From positions 1 through 12,320 of the forward strand of contig JAGUXU010000043.1 of NCBI GenBank assembly GCA_020061685.1: a stretch of 12,320 nucleotides of DNA, given 5' to 3'. Made by a program: the position numbers and the translations under genes. The notes beneath the pieces were generated by a model. That model was not told the origin of the DNA and searched no databases. It saw nothing but the letters and a program-made list of their open reading frames with translations. Positions 1-7,120 of this stretch are shown here, in pieces. Position 1 is the stretch's first letter, and the number at the start of each line of letters is the position of its first letter. Source of the stretch: Candidatus Omnitrophota bacterium. GTDB taxonomy: Bacteria; Omnitrophota; Gorgyraeia; Pluralincolimonadales; Pluralincolimonadaceae.

Positions 1-485
1 GCGGCGAAGTTCATGCTTTCAAATAAGACTCCCTCCTCGGAAGCGGCATCGCCGAAGAAAACCACCGAAACCTTATCATCCCGATTAAAAACTGAACTTA
101 ATGCTGCGCCTGTGGCGATCGGGATGCTGCCGCCCACGATGGAAGAACTACCCATAAACCCTACAGAAGTGTCTATAAGATGCATAGAACCGCCCCGCCC
201 CTTGGAGCACCCTCTTTCTTTGCAGTATAATTCAGCGATCATGGATCTGAGGTCGCCGCCCTTTGCTATATAATGGCCGTGCCCCCTGTGGTTGCTGAAT
301 ACATAGTCGTCTCTATTTAAATTTGCGCAGACGCCGGCCGCTATCGCTTCCTGGCCGATGTATAAATGAACGGGCGTCTTCATCTCGTCCTGAGGGTAGA
401 ACTCCTCGATCTTCAGCTCGACGAGCCTTATCCGCAGCATGATGGTATAGATCTCTTTTAATTTACCCTTGGATAAATCCGCCAT
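1..485 (-). CDS. Thiamine-diphosphate dehydrogenase E1 component, alpha subunit (3' end cut by window edge)
   Basis: The first 161 residues of a pyruvate/acetoin-dehydrogenase-type E1 alpha subunit; the rest lies beyond base 1. Such enzymes decarboxylate a 2-oxo acid on thiamine diphosphate, working with a beta subunit. Visible family marks are GQEAIAAGV (residues 44-52), the HRGHGH loop (66-71), GRGGSMH (96-102), the SSIVGG...PIATGAA stretch (114-128) and the start of the cofactor motif, GDAASEEG (145-152) followed by ESMNFA. The usual third Gly of GDG is Ala here. The ATG at 485 is preceded by AAGGA at 499-503, about 13 bases away, which is long. It lies 30 bases after the upstream glycosyltransferase, so it is probably the next gene of the same operon. 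A beta subunit would be expected just outside the window. Its true substrate is unclear: in sugar clusters such proteins may act on something other than pyruvate. Confidence 0.9.
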   Translation of the reverse strand, partial: MADLSKGKLKEIYTIMLRIRLVELKIEEFYPQDEMKTPVHLYIGQEAIAAGVCANLNRDDYVFSNHRGHGHYIAKGGDLRSMIAELYCKERGCSKGRGGSMHLIDTSVGFMGSSSIVGGSIPIATGAALSSVFNRDDKVSVVFFGDAASEEGVLFESMNFA

Positions 486-498
486 TTATTAAATCATT

Positions 499-503
499 TC
501 CTT
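499..503 (-). promoter_or_regulatory. Ribosome binding site of the E1 alpha gene, long spacing
   Basis: AAGGA on the minus strand, about 13 bases before the ATG at 485. An ATG closer to it (495-497) opens only a two-codon frame that stops at once, so the ATG at 485, which begins the recognisable E1 sequence, is kept as the start. Confidence 0.45.
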
Positions 504-515
504 TTTAAACTTTAA

Positions 516-1220
516 CTAACGCCAGACGAAAATTTCGTAAAGGATCTGCGCAAGCATTACCGAGCCCGATTGAAACGGCCTCATCTTTCTATGGCCGTGT
601 ATCCGGGCCGGTTCGTCTCCCGGTATCTCTGCGACTTTCAATTTTCTCTTGGCGCACCGGATGGAAAGCTGCGGTTCCCATCCTATAAGTATCCCCGCCC
701 TTTCGGCAGCTTTTAAAAATTTCGCTTCTTTGTTTATATCCAACCTTTCAATAAGGTCGGTCTTATAGGCGCGGAATATAACAAGGGCATCGTAATAATG
801 CGCTCTGAATAACAGATTGATCATGGTCGTAAACATCCAATTGCCGAATCTCGTAAGCCAATCATCATCATAACTTTTGGCGCCTTTGGCATATCGTGAA
901 ACGATGACCATATCGTAGCCCTGTCTCATCTTTTCTATAAGCGGAGGGATAAGTTCGGGGATCGAATTTCCGTCCGGACTGAAGGTTATCACGATATCGC
1001 CCTCGACCATCCCCCACATCTCCCGTAGACCCTGCCTCAAGCCCTTTCCCTTCTGCACATATACTAAATAGCCGTTCTCTTTTGCATATTCGATCGTTCC
1101 GTCCGTAGACCCCCCGTCTACGATTATGAGCTGGTCGTACCATTCTTTCTTGATCTTGGGCATGATCTCTTTCATGCCGCCCAATTCGTTGAGAGTGGGT
1201 AAAATCAGTGTCGTCTTCAT
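516..1220 (-). CDS. GT2-family glycosyltransferase, DPM1-like (234 aa)
   Basis: A short GT-A fold transferase likely to move a sugar from a nucleotide donor to a lipid phosphate or glycan at the inner membrane face. The N-terminus LILPTLNE (5-12), VDGGSTDGT (34-42) and FSPDGN (80-85) follow the dolichol-phosphate-mannose-synthase-like GT2 pattern. SPDGN sits where most GT2 enzymes carry a DxD metal motif and offers only one acidic residue. SRY (108-110) and the ARIHGHRKMRPFQSG segment (205-219) lie in the C-terminal half. There is no obvious C-terminal membrane domain, so it resembles the soluble single-domain members. The start ATG at 1220 is preceded by AAGGAG at 1235-1240, 2 bases past the stop of the upstream radical SAM gene; the 14-base spacing is long but no other in-frame start is available. 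The sugar and the acceptor cannot be named from sequence. Confidence 0.88.
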   Translation of the reverse strand: MKTTLILPTLNELGGMKEIMPKIKKEWYDQLIIVDGGSTDGTIEYAKENGYLVYVQKGKGLRQGLREMWGMVEGDIVITFSPDGNSIPELIPPLIEKMRQGYDMVIVSRYAKGAKSYDDDWLTRFGNWMFTTMINLLFRAHYYDALVIFRAYKTDLIERLDINKEAKFLKAAERAGILIGWEPQLSIRCAKRKLKVAEIPGDEPARIHGHRKMRPFQSGSVMLAQILYEIFVWR

Positions 1221-1234
1221 CTTGTGTCCCGTGA

Positions 1235-1240
1235 CTCCTT
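1235..1240 (-). promoter_or_regulatory. Ribosome binding site of the DPM1-like glycosyltransferase
   Basis: A full AAGGAG in the 21-base gap after the radical SAM gene, 14 bases from the ATG at 1220. It is the clearest Shine-Dalgarno match in the window, though the spacing is longer than usual. Confidence 0.55.
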
Positions 1241-1241
1241 T

Positions 1242-2342
1242 TTAATATTTTGTTAAAAGCGTTTTAAGGGCCAGGCGTCCCATCGCGAGGGGATCATATC
1301 TAACCGAAGGAGGTATGAAACAGCCGTGAAAACAGCTGCAGCACCTCTTAGATATAGCCCTGACCTCGTCTTTGAATGCCGTATCCTCAAGCAACCTTAT
1401 CATATTATAATCGAAATCGCGTATATTCGCCACCGGTAAGCGCAGCTCGCAGGCGGAGACGCCCCCGTCCGGATAGAGTACGGCTATCTTTCTGCCCGCC
1501 ACGCACTTGACAGGCCATCTTTTCCCGTAGAAAAAATTGTCAAGCGCTATCCTCAGGTTGTTGAGCGAAAAATTTATTATGGCGTTATTCAGCAGGCGGC
1601 TGGAATATATGTTCTGCGACGCTCCTTTGATCTTCTTGAAATGATATATGATATTCTCTTCTAAGAAAGAGCGCAGTTCACTCTGCGAAACCTGCGCCAG
1701 ATAATCATTTGAACCGGGTGACTGGCGCATAGGTTCGAACCAGTGATAATCGGGCCCGATCTCTTCCCGTACAAATTTGGAAATTGACTTTAGCCTGTTT
1801 ATGTTGCCCGGCATAATAACGGTCACGATGTGCAAACGCAATTTGGGATAGGTTTTCTTCAGCTCGACGAGCCTGCGGGCCGTCTCGACGGCCTTGACAA
1901 ATCCGCCCGGGAAGTTACGCGCCTTGTCATGTAGCTCGAAAAGATCATCCAGGGAAACGGCGATAGTAAGGTTCAGGTTCTTACAGTTTGCCAAAATAGA
2001 CTCGCAAGCAGCGATGATCCGGTCTTTTTCAAATCCGTTCGTGGGGATCGATGCCACGATCGCTCCGCACTTAAGCGCGTATTCGGTAACTATCTCCGCG
2101 AGATCGCTCCTTAGAAAAGGCTCTCCCCCCGAGATCAAAATGCCTTTTAACGGGCCAAGACTGCTGATCACGCGGAAGATCTCATCTTTGGATAATTCGC
2201 CCTTTTTATTGAGCTCTTTTGAAAAGAAACAATGCTCGCATTTAGCATTGCATTTGTAGGTTACAAAATGGACCAGGCTATCAAGCCTAATCGGCTTAAA
2301 ATATTTTGCTATTTCTCCCCACACAAATCCCGCTTCCTGCAT
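1242..2342 (-). CDS. Radical SAM enzyme with SPASM/twitch-like cysteine tail (366 aa)
   Basis: The iron-sulfur cluster that cleaves S-adenosylmethionine is bound by C31-x3-C35-x2-C38 within YKCNAKCEHC, followed by the GGEP motif (72-75) that contacts the SAM methionine. The C-terminal part has further cysteines: C280 in VKCVAGRKIAVLYPDGG, C298, C334/C335, C337 and C341. This spacing is typical of SPASM or twitch domains that hold one or two auxiliary clusters. Family members include peptide-maturation enzymes and sugar or cofactor modifiers. The ATG at 2342 has GGAG 6 bases upstream (2349-2352). It sits between two GT2 genes, so a role in making or changing a glycan or lipid building block is inferred. 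No RiPP-like precursor peptide is visible beside it. The substrate is unknown. Confidence 0.9.
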   Translation of the reverse strand: MQEAGFVWGEIAKYFKPIRLDSLVHFVTYKCNAKCEHCFFSKELNKKGELSKDEIFRVISSLGPLKGILISGGEPFLRSDLAEIVTEYALKCGAIVASIPTNGFEKDRIIAACESILANCKNLNLTIAVSLDDLFELHDKARNFPGGFVKAVETARRLVELKKTYPKLRLHIVTVIMPGNINRLKSISKFVREEIGPDYHWFEPMRQSPGSNDYLAQVSQSELRSFLEENIIYHFKKIKGASQNIYSSRLLNNAIINFSLNNLRIALDNFFYGKRWPVKCVAGRKIAVLYPDGGVSACELRLPVANIRDFDYNMIRLLEDTAFKDEVRAISKRCCSCFHGCFIPPSVRYDPLAMGRLALKTLLTKY

Positions 2343-2348
2343 TTAAAT

Positions 2349-2352
2349 CTCC
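2349..2352 (-). promoter_or_regulatory. Ribosome binding site of the SPASM-like radical SAM gene
   Basis: GGAG on the minus strand with a 6-base spacer to the ATG at 2342, inside the 19-base gap. It supports that start. Confidence 0.55.
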
Positions 2353-2361
2353 GTTTGTGGA

Positions 2362-3318
2362 TTAGATCATCAATTCATATAGTTTAATAGCTGCCCTGTA
2401 GAAAGACACCGGCAGAAAACTCAACGTCTTAAGCGCTATCATTCTTAAACTGAATTTAATGGGTTGAGTGGCCCTGTGCATTAAATAATAACGCGCACGA
2501 TGAGGGCACCCCTTATTCAAATACTGTATCCCTACGCGTTCATAACTTAGGGCAATGGCACGCTCCAAGTCTGTTTTTCTTTCGGGAAGAAGCCCTTGGT
2601 TATTATAAATTCTATCAAGAATTTCGGAATGTACTTTGATATAATTTTCAAGCTTGGAATAATGAAAGCTGTCCGATCTTTTCCGATAATAGATCAGCGG
2701 TTCATCAACAGCATAGACATTCGATCTCTCCGCGATCCGGCAAAAAAAATCCCAGTCTTCGGAAATCTCTAGGTCCTCATTGAAATAGCCGGTCTCTTCT
2801 ATCACATGACGGCGCACAATATTAGCCGACATCAGCTCAAAGGCGTAACCTTTCAGGTGTAAATCATTTACCTCGCGCCCCTTCGGGAGGCCTTTCTTAA
2901 ACCCGAAATAGGCGGAATTAGGCTTCTTGACCGGTTTACCGTTTATAACATAATAGCCATCTGTGTAAACCCAGTCCGCACTCTCATATTTTAAAAAAAC
3001 TTCGATGCATCTTTGAACAAACTCAGGCTTCCAGATATCATCCGAATCCAAGAAAGCGATCATCTCCCCCTTGGCATGCCGTATACCCAGATTGCGGGCT
3101 CCGCCGGGCCCCATCTTTGTATGCGAACGTACGATTTGAACCGGGTATTTTGGCTCAGCCGGAATAAGAGTATCCGGCCGGAGGTCAGAATTATCGTCTA
3201 CCAGGACCATTTCGATATTTGGATAGCTTTGAGAAAAATACGACCTAAGTGTCTCCGGGAAATATTTGATGTCATTGTAGAAAGGTGTAATAACGGAAAC
3301 GAGGGGCGTTTTATTCAT
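2362..3318 (-). CDS. GT2-family glycosyltransferase (318 aa)
   Basis: A classic inverting GT-A transferase that adds a sugar from a nucleotide donor at the cytoplasmic face. Motifs in order are VSVITPFYND (7-16), VLVDDNS (38-44), GPGGARNLGIRHAKGEMIAFLD (70-91) leading to the metal-binding DSDD (91-94), and the SEDWDF segment (187-191) that supplies the catalytic-base region. The last 70 or so residues are basic with amphipathic stretches and could touch the membrane, but no clear transmembrane helix is present. The ATG at 3318 lies 13 bases after the stop of the cobalamin radical SAM gene and has no convincing Shine-Dalgarno sequence, so translation probably depends on ribosomes arriving from upstream. 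Donor and acceptor are not predictable. Confidence 0.92.
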   Translation of the reverse strand: MNKTPLVSVITPFYNDIKYFPETLRSYFSQSYPNIEMVLVDDNSDLRPDTLIPAEPKYPVQIVRSHTKMGPGGARNLGIRHAKGEMIAFLDSDDIWKPEFVQRCIEVFLKYESADWVYTDGYYVINGKPVKKPNSAYFGFKKGLPKGREVNDLHLKGYAFELMSANIVRRHVIEETGYFNEDLEISEDWDFFCRIAERSNVYAVDEPLIYYRKRSDSFHYSKLENYIKVHSEILDRIYNNQGLLPERKTDLERAIALSYERVGIQYLNKGCPHRARYYLMHRATQPIKFSLRMIALKTLSFLPVSFYRAAIKLYELMI

Positions 3319-3331
3319 GTTTATAAAATTT

Positions 3332-4867
3332 TCATTTTACTACGATATGGCTCTGGTAAAAAATCTTCTTCCTCAGGTATCTTACAACCGCTAAATCAAG
3401 AGAGAAACCATAAATTTTGTGTTTTAACCTAAACCTGTAATAAGCGCTGATAGGCGCATAAAAAATTTTGACTAGATTCCTTATAGATACGCTTTCTATG
3501 CTGTCGATAGCATTCGGAAGAGCGTTAGCCAAAACGCTCATATAGGAGATATTTCCGAGCCTTTTTCTGTCTCTATAATTAAACCAGGGGATCCTCTTGC
3601 CTTCAAAATCGTATTCATCAAAATTCCAATCTATCCATCCGTCCAGTTTCCGGGGAGGCTTAAGGCCGTGTTTAAGCGCTAATTCATACATTGGGGTGCC
3701 CGGTAATGCGGTATAAATAGCCACTGTCTCAAATTGCGCCTTGGGGTTATCCTTCTTGAGTTTGAATATAAGATCGATCGTGTTGTTTATCTCATCGAGT
3801 GTTTCGGTCGGGAATCCTATCATCAAGGCAAAAGCGGGTATGATGTCATGCTTTTTGGCTTTGAGATTCGCTTTAAGGGTTTCCTCGACGGTTATTCCCT
3901 TGTTAACCAATTTCAATATTCTATTAGTCCCTGATTCCGCGCCGAATTTCAATACATGCGCCCCGCTTTTCTTGAGGATTGCCGTCTGCTCGTCTGATGC
4001 CTTATTGAATACGTCTACTCTCGTTCCGGAAGTGTACCACCTGATGTTCAGGTCCTCTTTGATAAACTGCTCGCATATCTTGTTGGCCCTCTCCCTGTCT
4101 ATATAAAACTCGTCGTCCCTTATCCAGACGCCGTCCAAATTAAACCTTTTAATAGGTTCGATGATCGCCTTTAAACTCTTTTCGACAGACATAGCCCGCC
4201 ATTTCCTCATCCTTAAACTGGCGCTGCAGCAAAAACCGCAGTTAAAAGGACATCCCCTGCTCGTTTGCCCTATGTCGAGGATCCGCGAACTCTTAAGATA
4301 CATGTCACGATGTATATAGTTCTCTACGTTTATTAATTCCCAGGGAACAGGCAAAAGATCCTCAATGTCAATTAAAGGGGCCGGGGGATTAATAACGACC
4401 TTCCCTGCCTCTTTGAAAGCGGCTCCCCCTATCCCATGCAAGGGCCTCCCTGCTTCAAGGGCTTTTACGATCTCGGAGAAGCAGGCATCTCCTTCTCCCA
4501 CACAGACTATATCTACATATTCGCTCTCTAAGGTCTGCGCCGGTAAAATGGAAGGATGAGGGCCGCCCCAGACCATAGGGACCTTCCCCCCTGTATGCTC
4601 CCTTATGATCTTCGCGATCTCAATCGCAAAATATATCTGCGTACCGGTCATACACGATATTCCTACGCAGATGGTCTTTTCATTCAGCCATTCTATTATG
4701 CTATCTCTCCAGTCTTTATCGACCCTTTGGTCGATAACCCTGATCTTATAACCTTCCTTAAGTAAGGGGGCTGCGATAGCAAGGAGCGAATGAGGCGGAG
4801 CGACCGTAGATCCGAAATCCATTCCGGTTTTGGGATAGATCAGAAGTATATTTCTTTCCTTGTTCAT
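3332..4867 (-). CDS. B12-binding-domain radical SAM protein (511 aa)
   Basis: It has the two-domain layout of the BchE/methyltransferase-like class B radical SAM family. Residues 1-140 form a Rossmann-like cobalamin-binding domain (YPKTG at 11-15, GISCMTG at 69-75, GGPHPS at 101-106, CVGEGD at 122-127). The radical SAM barrel follows, with SRGCPFNCGFC carrying C206, C210 and C213, then GAESGTNRIL (309-318), GFPTET (351-356) and PGTPMYELA (389-397). About 90 residues at the C-terminus match no domain I recognise. The usual DxHxxG loop that provides the cobalt-ligating His reads DQRVDK (46-51), so that His is absent. Such enzymes catalyse methyl transfers, ring changes or other radical steps on unactivated carbons. 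The ATG at 4867 follows AGGTAG and lies 16 bases after the upstream membrane protein. The substrate is unknown; a lipid or sugar of this cluster is an inference. Confidence 0.92.
   Translation of the reverse strand: MNKERNILLIYPKTGMDFGSTVAPPHSLLAIAAPLLKEGYKIRVIDQRVDKDWRDSIIEWLNEKTICVGISCMTGTQIYFAIEIAKIIREHTGGKVPMVWGGPHPSILPAQTLESEYVDIVCVGEGDACFSEIVKALEAGRPLHGIGGAAFKEAGKVVINPPAPLIDIEDLLPVPWELINVENYIHRDMYLKSSRILDIGQTSRGCPFNCGFCCSASLRMRKWRAMSVEKSLKAIIEPIKRFNLDGVWIRDDEFYIDRERANKICEQFIKEDLNIRWYTSGTRVDVFNKASDEQTAILKKSGAHVLKFGAESGTNRILKLVNKGITVEETLKANLKAKKHDIIPAFALMIGFPTETLDEINNTIDLIFKLKKDNPKAQFETVAIYTALPGTPMYELALKHGLKPPRKLDGWIDWNFDEYDFEGKRIPWFNYRDRKRLGNISYMSVLANALPNAIDSIESVSIRNLVKIFYAPISAYYRFRLKHKIYGFSLDLAVVRYLRKKIFYQSHIVVK
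4716..4737. repeat. Perfect inverted repeat inside the B12 radical SAM gene
   Basis: Arms TTATCGACC and GGTCGATAA (9 bp, no mismatch) flank a 4-base loop. It is coding, spelling VID-QR-VDK at residues 45-51, so it may be a by-product of the repeated amino acids. No T-run follows on either side, so it is not a terminator. Confidence 0.6.
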
Positions 4868-4883
4868 ATGAAACTACCTAAAA

Positions 4884-7055
4884 TTACGGGATTCTGGTAA
4901 CAACCGTATTCCCGTCCCTGTTTTCAATAATGATCAATTTAGAAAATCCTTTTTCCAGGACCCTTGAATAGACTTTTTCCGGAGAAGCGTCAATTGAAGA
5001 GGGGTCGATCGTATTGGCTTTATACCTATAGAGACCCCACATATGTCCCGGAAATTCTTTTTCGGCAGCGGTAGATTGTCCCGGCAAGCCATCGATCATG
5101 GCAATGCCCGTCAGGGCAGGCGCAACCATCGGTATACTGCGAGGATGTAATCTGTCCCAATACAATTTATTAGACCGCGGTATAAATAAAAGTGTTTTTC
5201 TCTTCTCCGACAAAGGGATCTTGTCCAGTTCCAATAGAACTCGATACATTTTATATTTTTCATTTCCATCAAGCAATCTTTGCGGTCCATATAAAAATTT
5301 ATTGACGGGGCCGTTTAGTTGATTGTCGCCGGCACCCGGCAAATTTGACAAGAAGCCTCTTACTGTAATGTACCGTTCTACCGTAATTTTCCCGAATATA
5401 AAAATATTGCTCAAGAACGACCCGACAGCAACGGCCAATACGGAAAACAGGACCACCGCCTTCAGCCTTTTAAACGGCGATTTTATAACCGGCAAAGAAA
5501 AATTTGAAAAGCTGGCCAACAGAAAACTTAAGGCGATCCATCTTTGGACATCCGAAAAATAACCGGTCACGCCTCCCCTTACCTTAAATAATATGCCGGG
5601 TAAAACGCCCACGGCGCAAAGTAAAAGTAATATCTCGACGTCGATAACCTTCCGCTCTCTAAAGGCGCTCTTGATATCAATAAACCCGGCTATCTTCTCC
5701 TGACACAGCCGTAATCCTGCATAAAGCCAGGACCAAAAAAAATGAAAAATGAAAAAAGCGGGCGGCAACACTATCCAGAAAAAGATGCTGTTCCTTTTAT
5801 CCGCAACCACAAAACGTGTTATGTGATCAAAGAGTACCAATTTTAAGGCGCCGGGATATTTAAATGCGACGAGTTCGTAGGCTATAAACGATGCTATAAT
5901 TATAGGCAATGACGAAAAAAGCAGCATTTTATTCTTATAAAGCCCCAAACGCAAAAACAGATACGCCAATACGGCCGCGAGCAAAAATAAAAGCGGTTGT
6001 TTTATCACGCCGATTACCCCAAGCAATAAAGGTAGAACTAAAACAACGAATATAAAATTGTCTATCCTGAATTTTTTGTCTTTGATATTAAACCTTTTGA
6101 AAAAATACAACAGAATGGCGCCGACGATAAACAAAATGGCCATCCCCAAAGTATAGGACTCGCTTAGTATGAGAGAGGGTTTTGTGGCTAAACGGTTTAA
6201 GGCCCTGATGGGTAAAAAACCGACAAAAGGCAAAGCGAAAAGAGCCCAAAATTTATAATCGGTACGCACATCCCAAGATTCCTTAAAGTTACCAAAATAT
6301 CGTTTCAGGTCAACGGAAAACGATAAAATACTGTTTAAGAAAAAAGGTATCACTATAGTTGTGAAGCAAAATTGATAAAATAAAAAAACGTGAAGTCCCA
6401 TGAGTTTGGAAATCTGTACAAAAATAAAATGACTCCCATAATGATACGGGATGTACGGAACGCCGTCCAATCCCGTGCTCGGTATGCCGTATGTTTTAAT
6501 CATCTGGCAAATGGCATAGTGGAATAATCCGTCGGAAGGTGAATGCTCCCGTACGAAATCTTCAAACAGCAACGGGGGGCTGGTACCTTGATATGAACAG
6601 AATATAAATATCAATATGATGGAAAAGGTTACCGCCAAAATACCGAATATTACATTGCTCTTCTGATTATATTGTAAAAAAAAGTCGATCAAATTAATAA
6701 TAAAAAACAAACACCCTAATATGATAAACGGCAACAAAGCTATCAAGCTAAAAGACGGTATTATAAACCCTGCTGCTGTAACAAGGATTAAACCAAACAA
6801 TGAAACAGCCGCATCCGAATTATACCAGGTTTCCGTAAAACTGACCCCAAAACTGTTCGCTGCTTTCCTTACGGTAACAGGAAGGAATAATAAGAAATAA
6901 CTGATTGACAATATCTTCAAATAGAATAAAACGGAATTATTGTCGAAGCCCAGCCGTCCCAGCCAATAAAAGCCGGCGAATACCGCAGCGACAATGGAGG
7001 AAAATAGCGCTATGTTCGTTTTGATACGAAGGCCTTGCGAATCTCTAGTCATCAT
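4884..7055 (-). CDS. Polytopic membrane protein of unknown function, GT-C-like topology (723 aa)
   Basis: I do not recognise the family. About 12-14 hydrophobic segments are visible, for example near 12-30, 42-62, 82-102, 104-128, 135-154, 221-240, 268-285, 300-319, 333-350, 354-372, 378-397, 424-445, 475-490 and 534-555. A hydrophilic, probably external tail follows from about 560. A loop after the fifth segment is rich in charged and aromatic residues (EDFVREH at 165-171, PSDGLFHY at 173-180, YHYGSHF at 204-210) and looks like an active-site loop. The plan of many helices, such a loop and a soluble tail resembles GT-C transferases and PMT/ArnT-like proteins, but no textbook acidic motif is seen. 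The gene is visibly richer in A+T than its upstream neighbours. Two adjacent ATG codons (7055, 7052) could start it; neither has a strong ribosome site. It is the first gene after the consensus promoter at 7093-7120. A transferase or exporter role is only a hypothesis. Confidence 0.85.
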   Translation of the reverse strand: MMTRDSQGLRIKTNIALFSSIVAAVFAGFYWLGRLGFDNNSVLFYLKILSISYFLLFLPVTVRKAANSFGVSFTETWYNSDAAVSLFGLILVTAAGFIIPSFSLIALLPFIILGCLFFIINLIDFFLQYNQKSNVIFGILAVTFSIILIFIFCSYQGTSPPLLFEDFVREHSPSDGLFHYAICQMIKTYGIPSTGLDGVPYIPYHYGSHFIFVQISKLMGLHVFLFYQFCFTTIVIPFFLNSILSFSVDLKRYFGNFKESWDVRTDYKFWALFALPFVGFLPIRALNRLATKPSLILSESYTLGMAILFIVGAILLYFFKRFNIKDKKFRIDNFIFVVLVLPLLLGVIGVIKQPLLFLLAAVLAYLFLRLGLYKNKMLLFSSLPIIIASFIAYELVAFKYPGALKLVLFDHITRFVVADKRNSIFFWIVLPPAFFIFHFFWSWLYAGLRLCQEKIAGFIDIKSAFRERKVIDVEILLLLCAVGVLPGILFKVRGGVTGYFSDVQRWIALSFLLASFSNFSLPVIKSPFKRLKAVVLFSVLAVAVGSFLSNIFIFGKITVERYITVRGFLSNLPGAGDNQLNGPVNKFLYGPQRLLDGNEKYKMYRVLLELDKIPLSEKRKTLLFIPRSNKLYWDRLHPRSIPMVAPALTGIAMIDGLPGQSTAAEKEFPGHMWGLYRYKANTIDPSSIDASPEKVYSRVLEKGFSKLIIIENRDGNTVVTRIP

Positions 7056-7075
7056 AACTTATTCTCTGAAAATAG

Positions 7076-7100
7076 GTTATCATTTCTAAATGATTATAAC
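7076..7100. repeat. Palindrome at the predicted transcription start (candidate operator)
   Basis: The core ATCATTTCTAAATGAT (7079-7094) has perfect 7-bp arms around 2 bases. Allowing a 3-base insertion, the arms extend to GTTATCATTT and AAATGA-tta-TAAC. It overlaps the end of the -10 box and covers the expected start of transcription, a usual place for repressor binding. No regulator gene is in the window. Confidence 0.5.
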
Positions 7101-7120
7101 AAACAAGAGGTTTTTGTCAA
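7093..7120 (-). promoter_or_regulatory. Consensus sigma-70 type promoter upstream of the membrane protein gene
   Basis: On the minus strand TTGACA (7115-7120) and TATAAT (7093-7098) both match consensus exactly, 16 bases apart. The -35 box overlaps the TGA stop of the transglutaminase-like gene. It lies in the longest gap of the cluster and points at the membrane protein gene starting at 7055. Transcription would begin near 7085-7088, giving a leader of about 30 bases. Confidence 0.72.

Noticed and set aside
13..273. 86-codon plus-strand frame at the window start
   Set aside because: It is antisense to the E1 alpha gene, whose conserved motifs lie on the minus strand.
868..1143. 91-codon minus-strand frame inside the DPM1-like glycosyltransferase
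   Set aside because: It is entirely inside a gene with clear motifs in another frame, and is Arg/Gly-rich without any recognisable domain.
1894..2259. 121-codon plus-strand frame opposite the SPASM-like radical SAM gene
   Set aside because: Antisense shadow; the minus-strand frame has the full radical SAM motif set.
7099..7116. Possible terminator after the transglutaminase-like gene
   Set aside because: Only a 4-5 bp weak pairing can be drawn (CAAA with TTTG) and no GC stem with a T-run follows; the bases are better explained as the promoter spacer.
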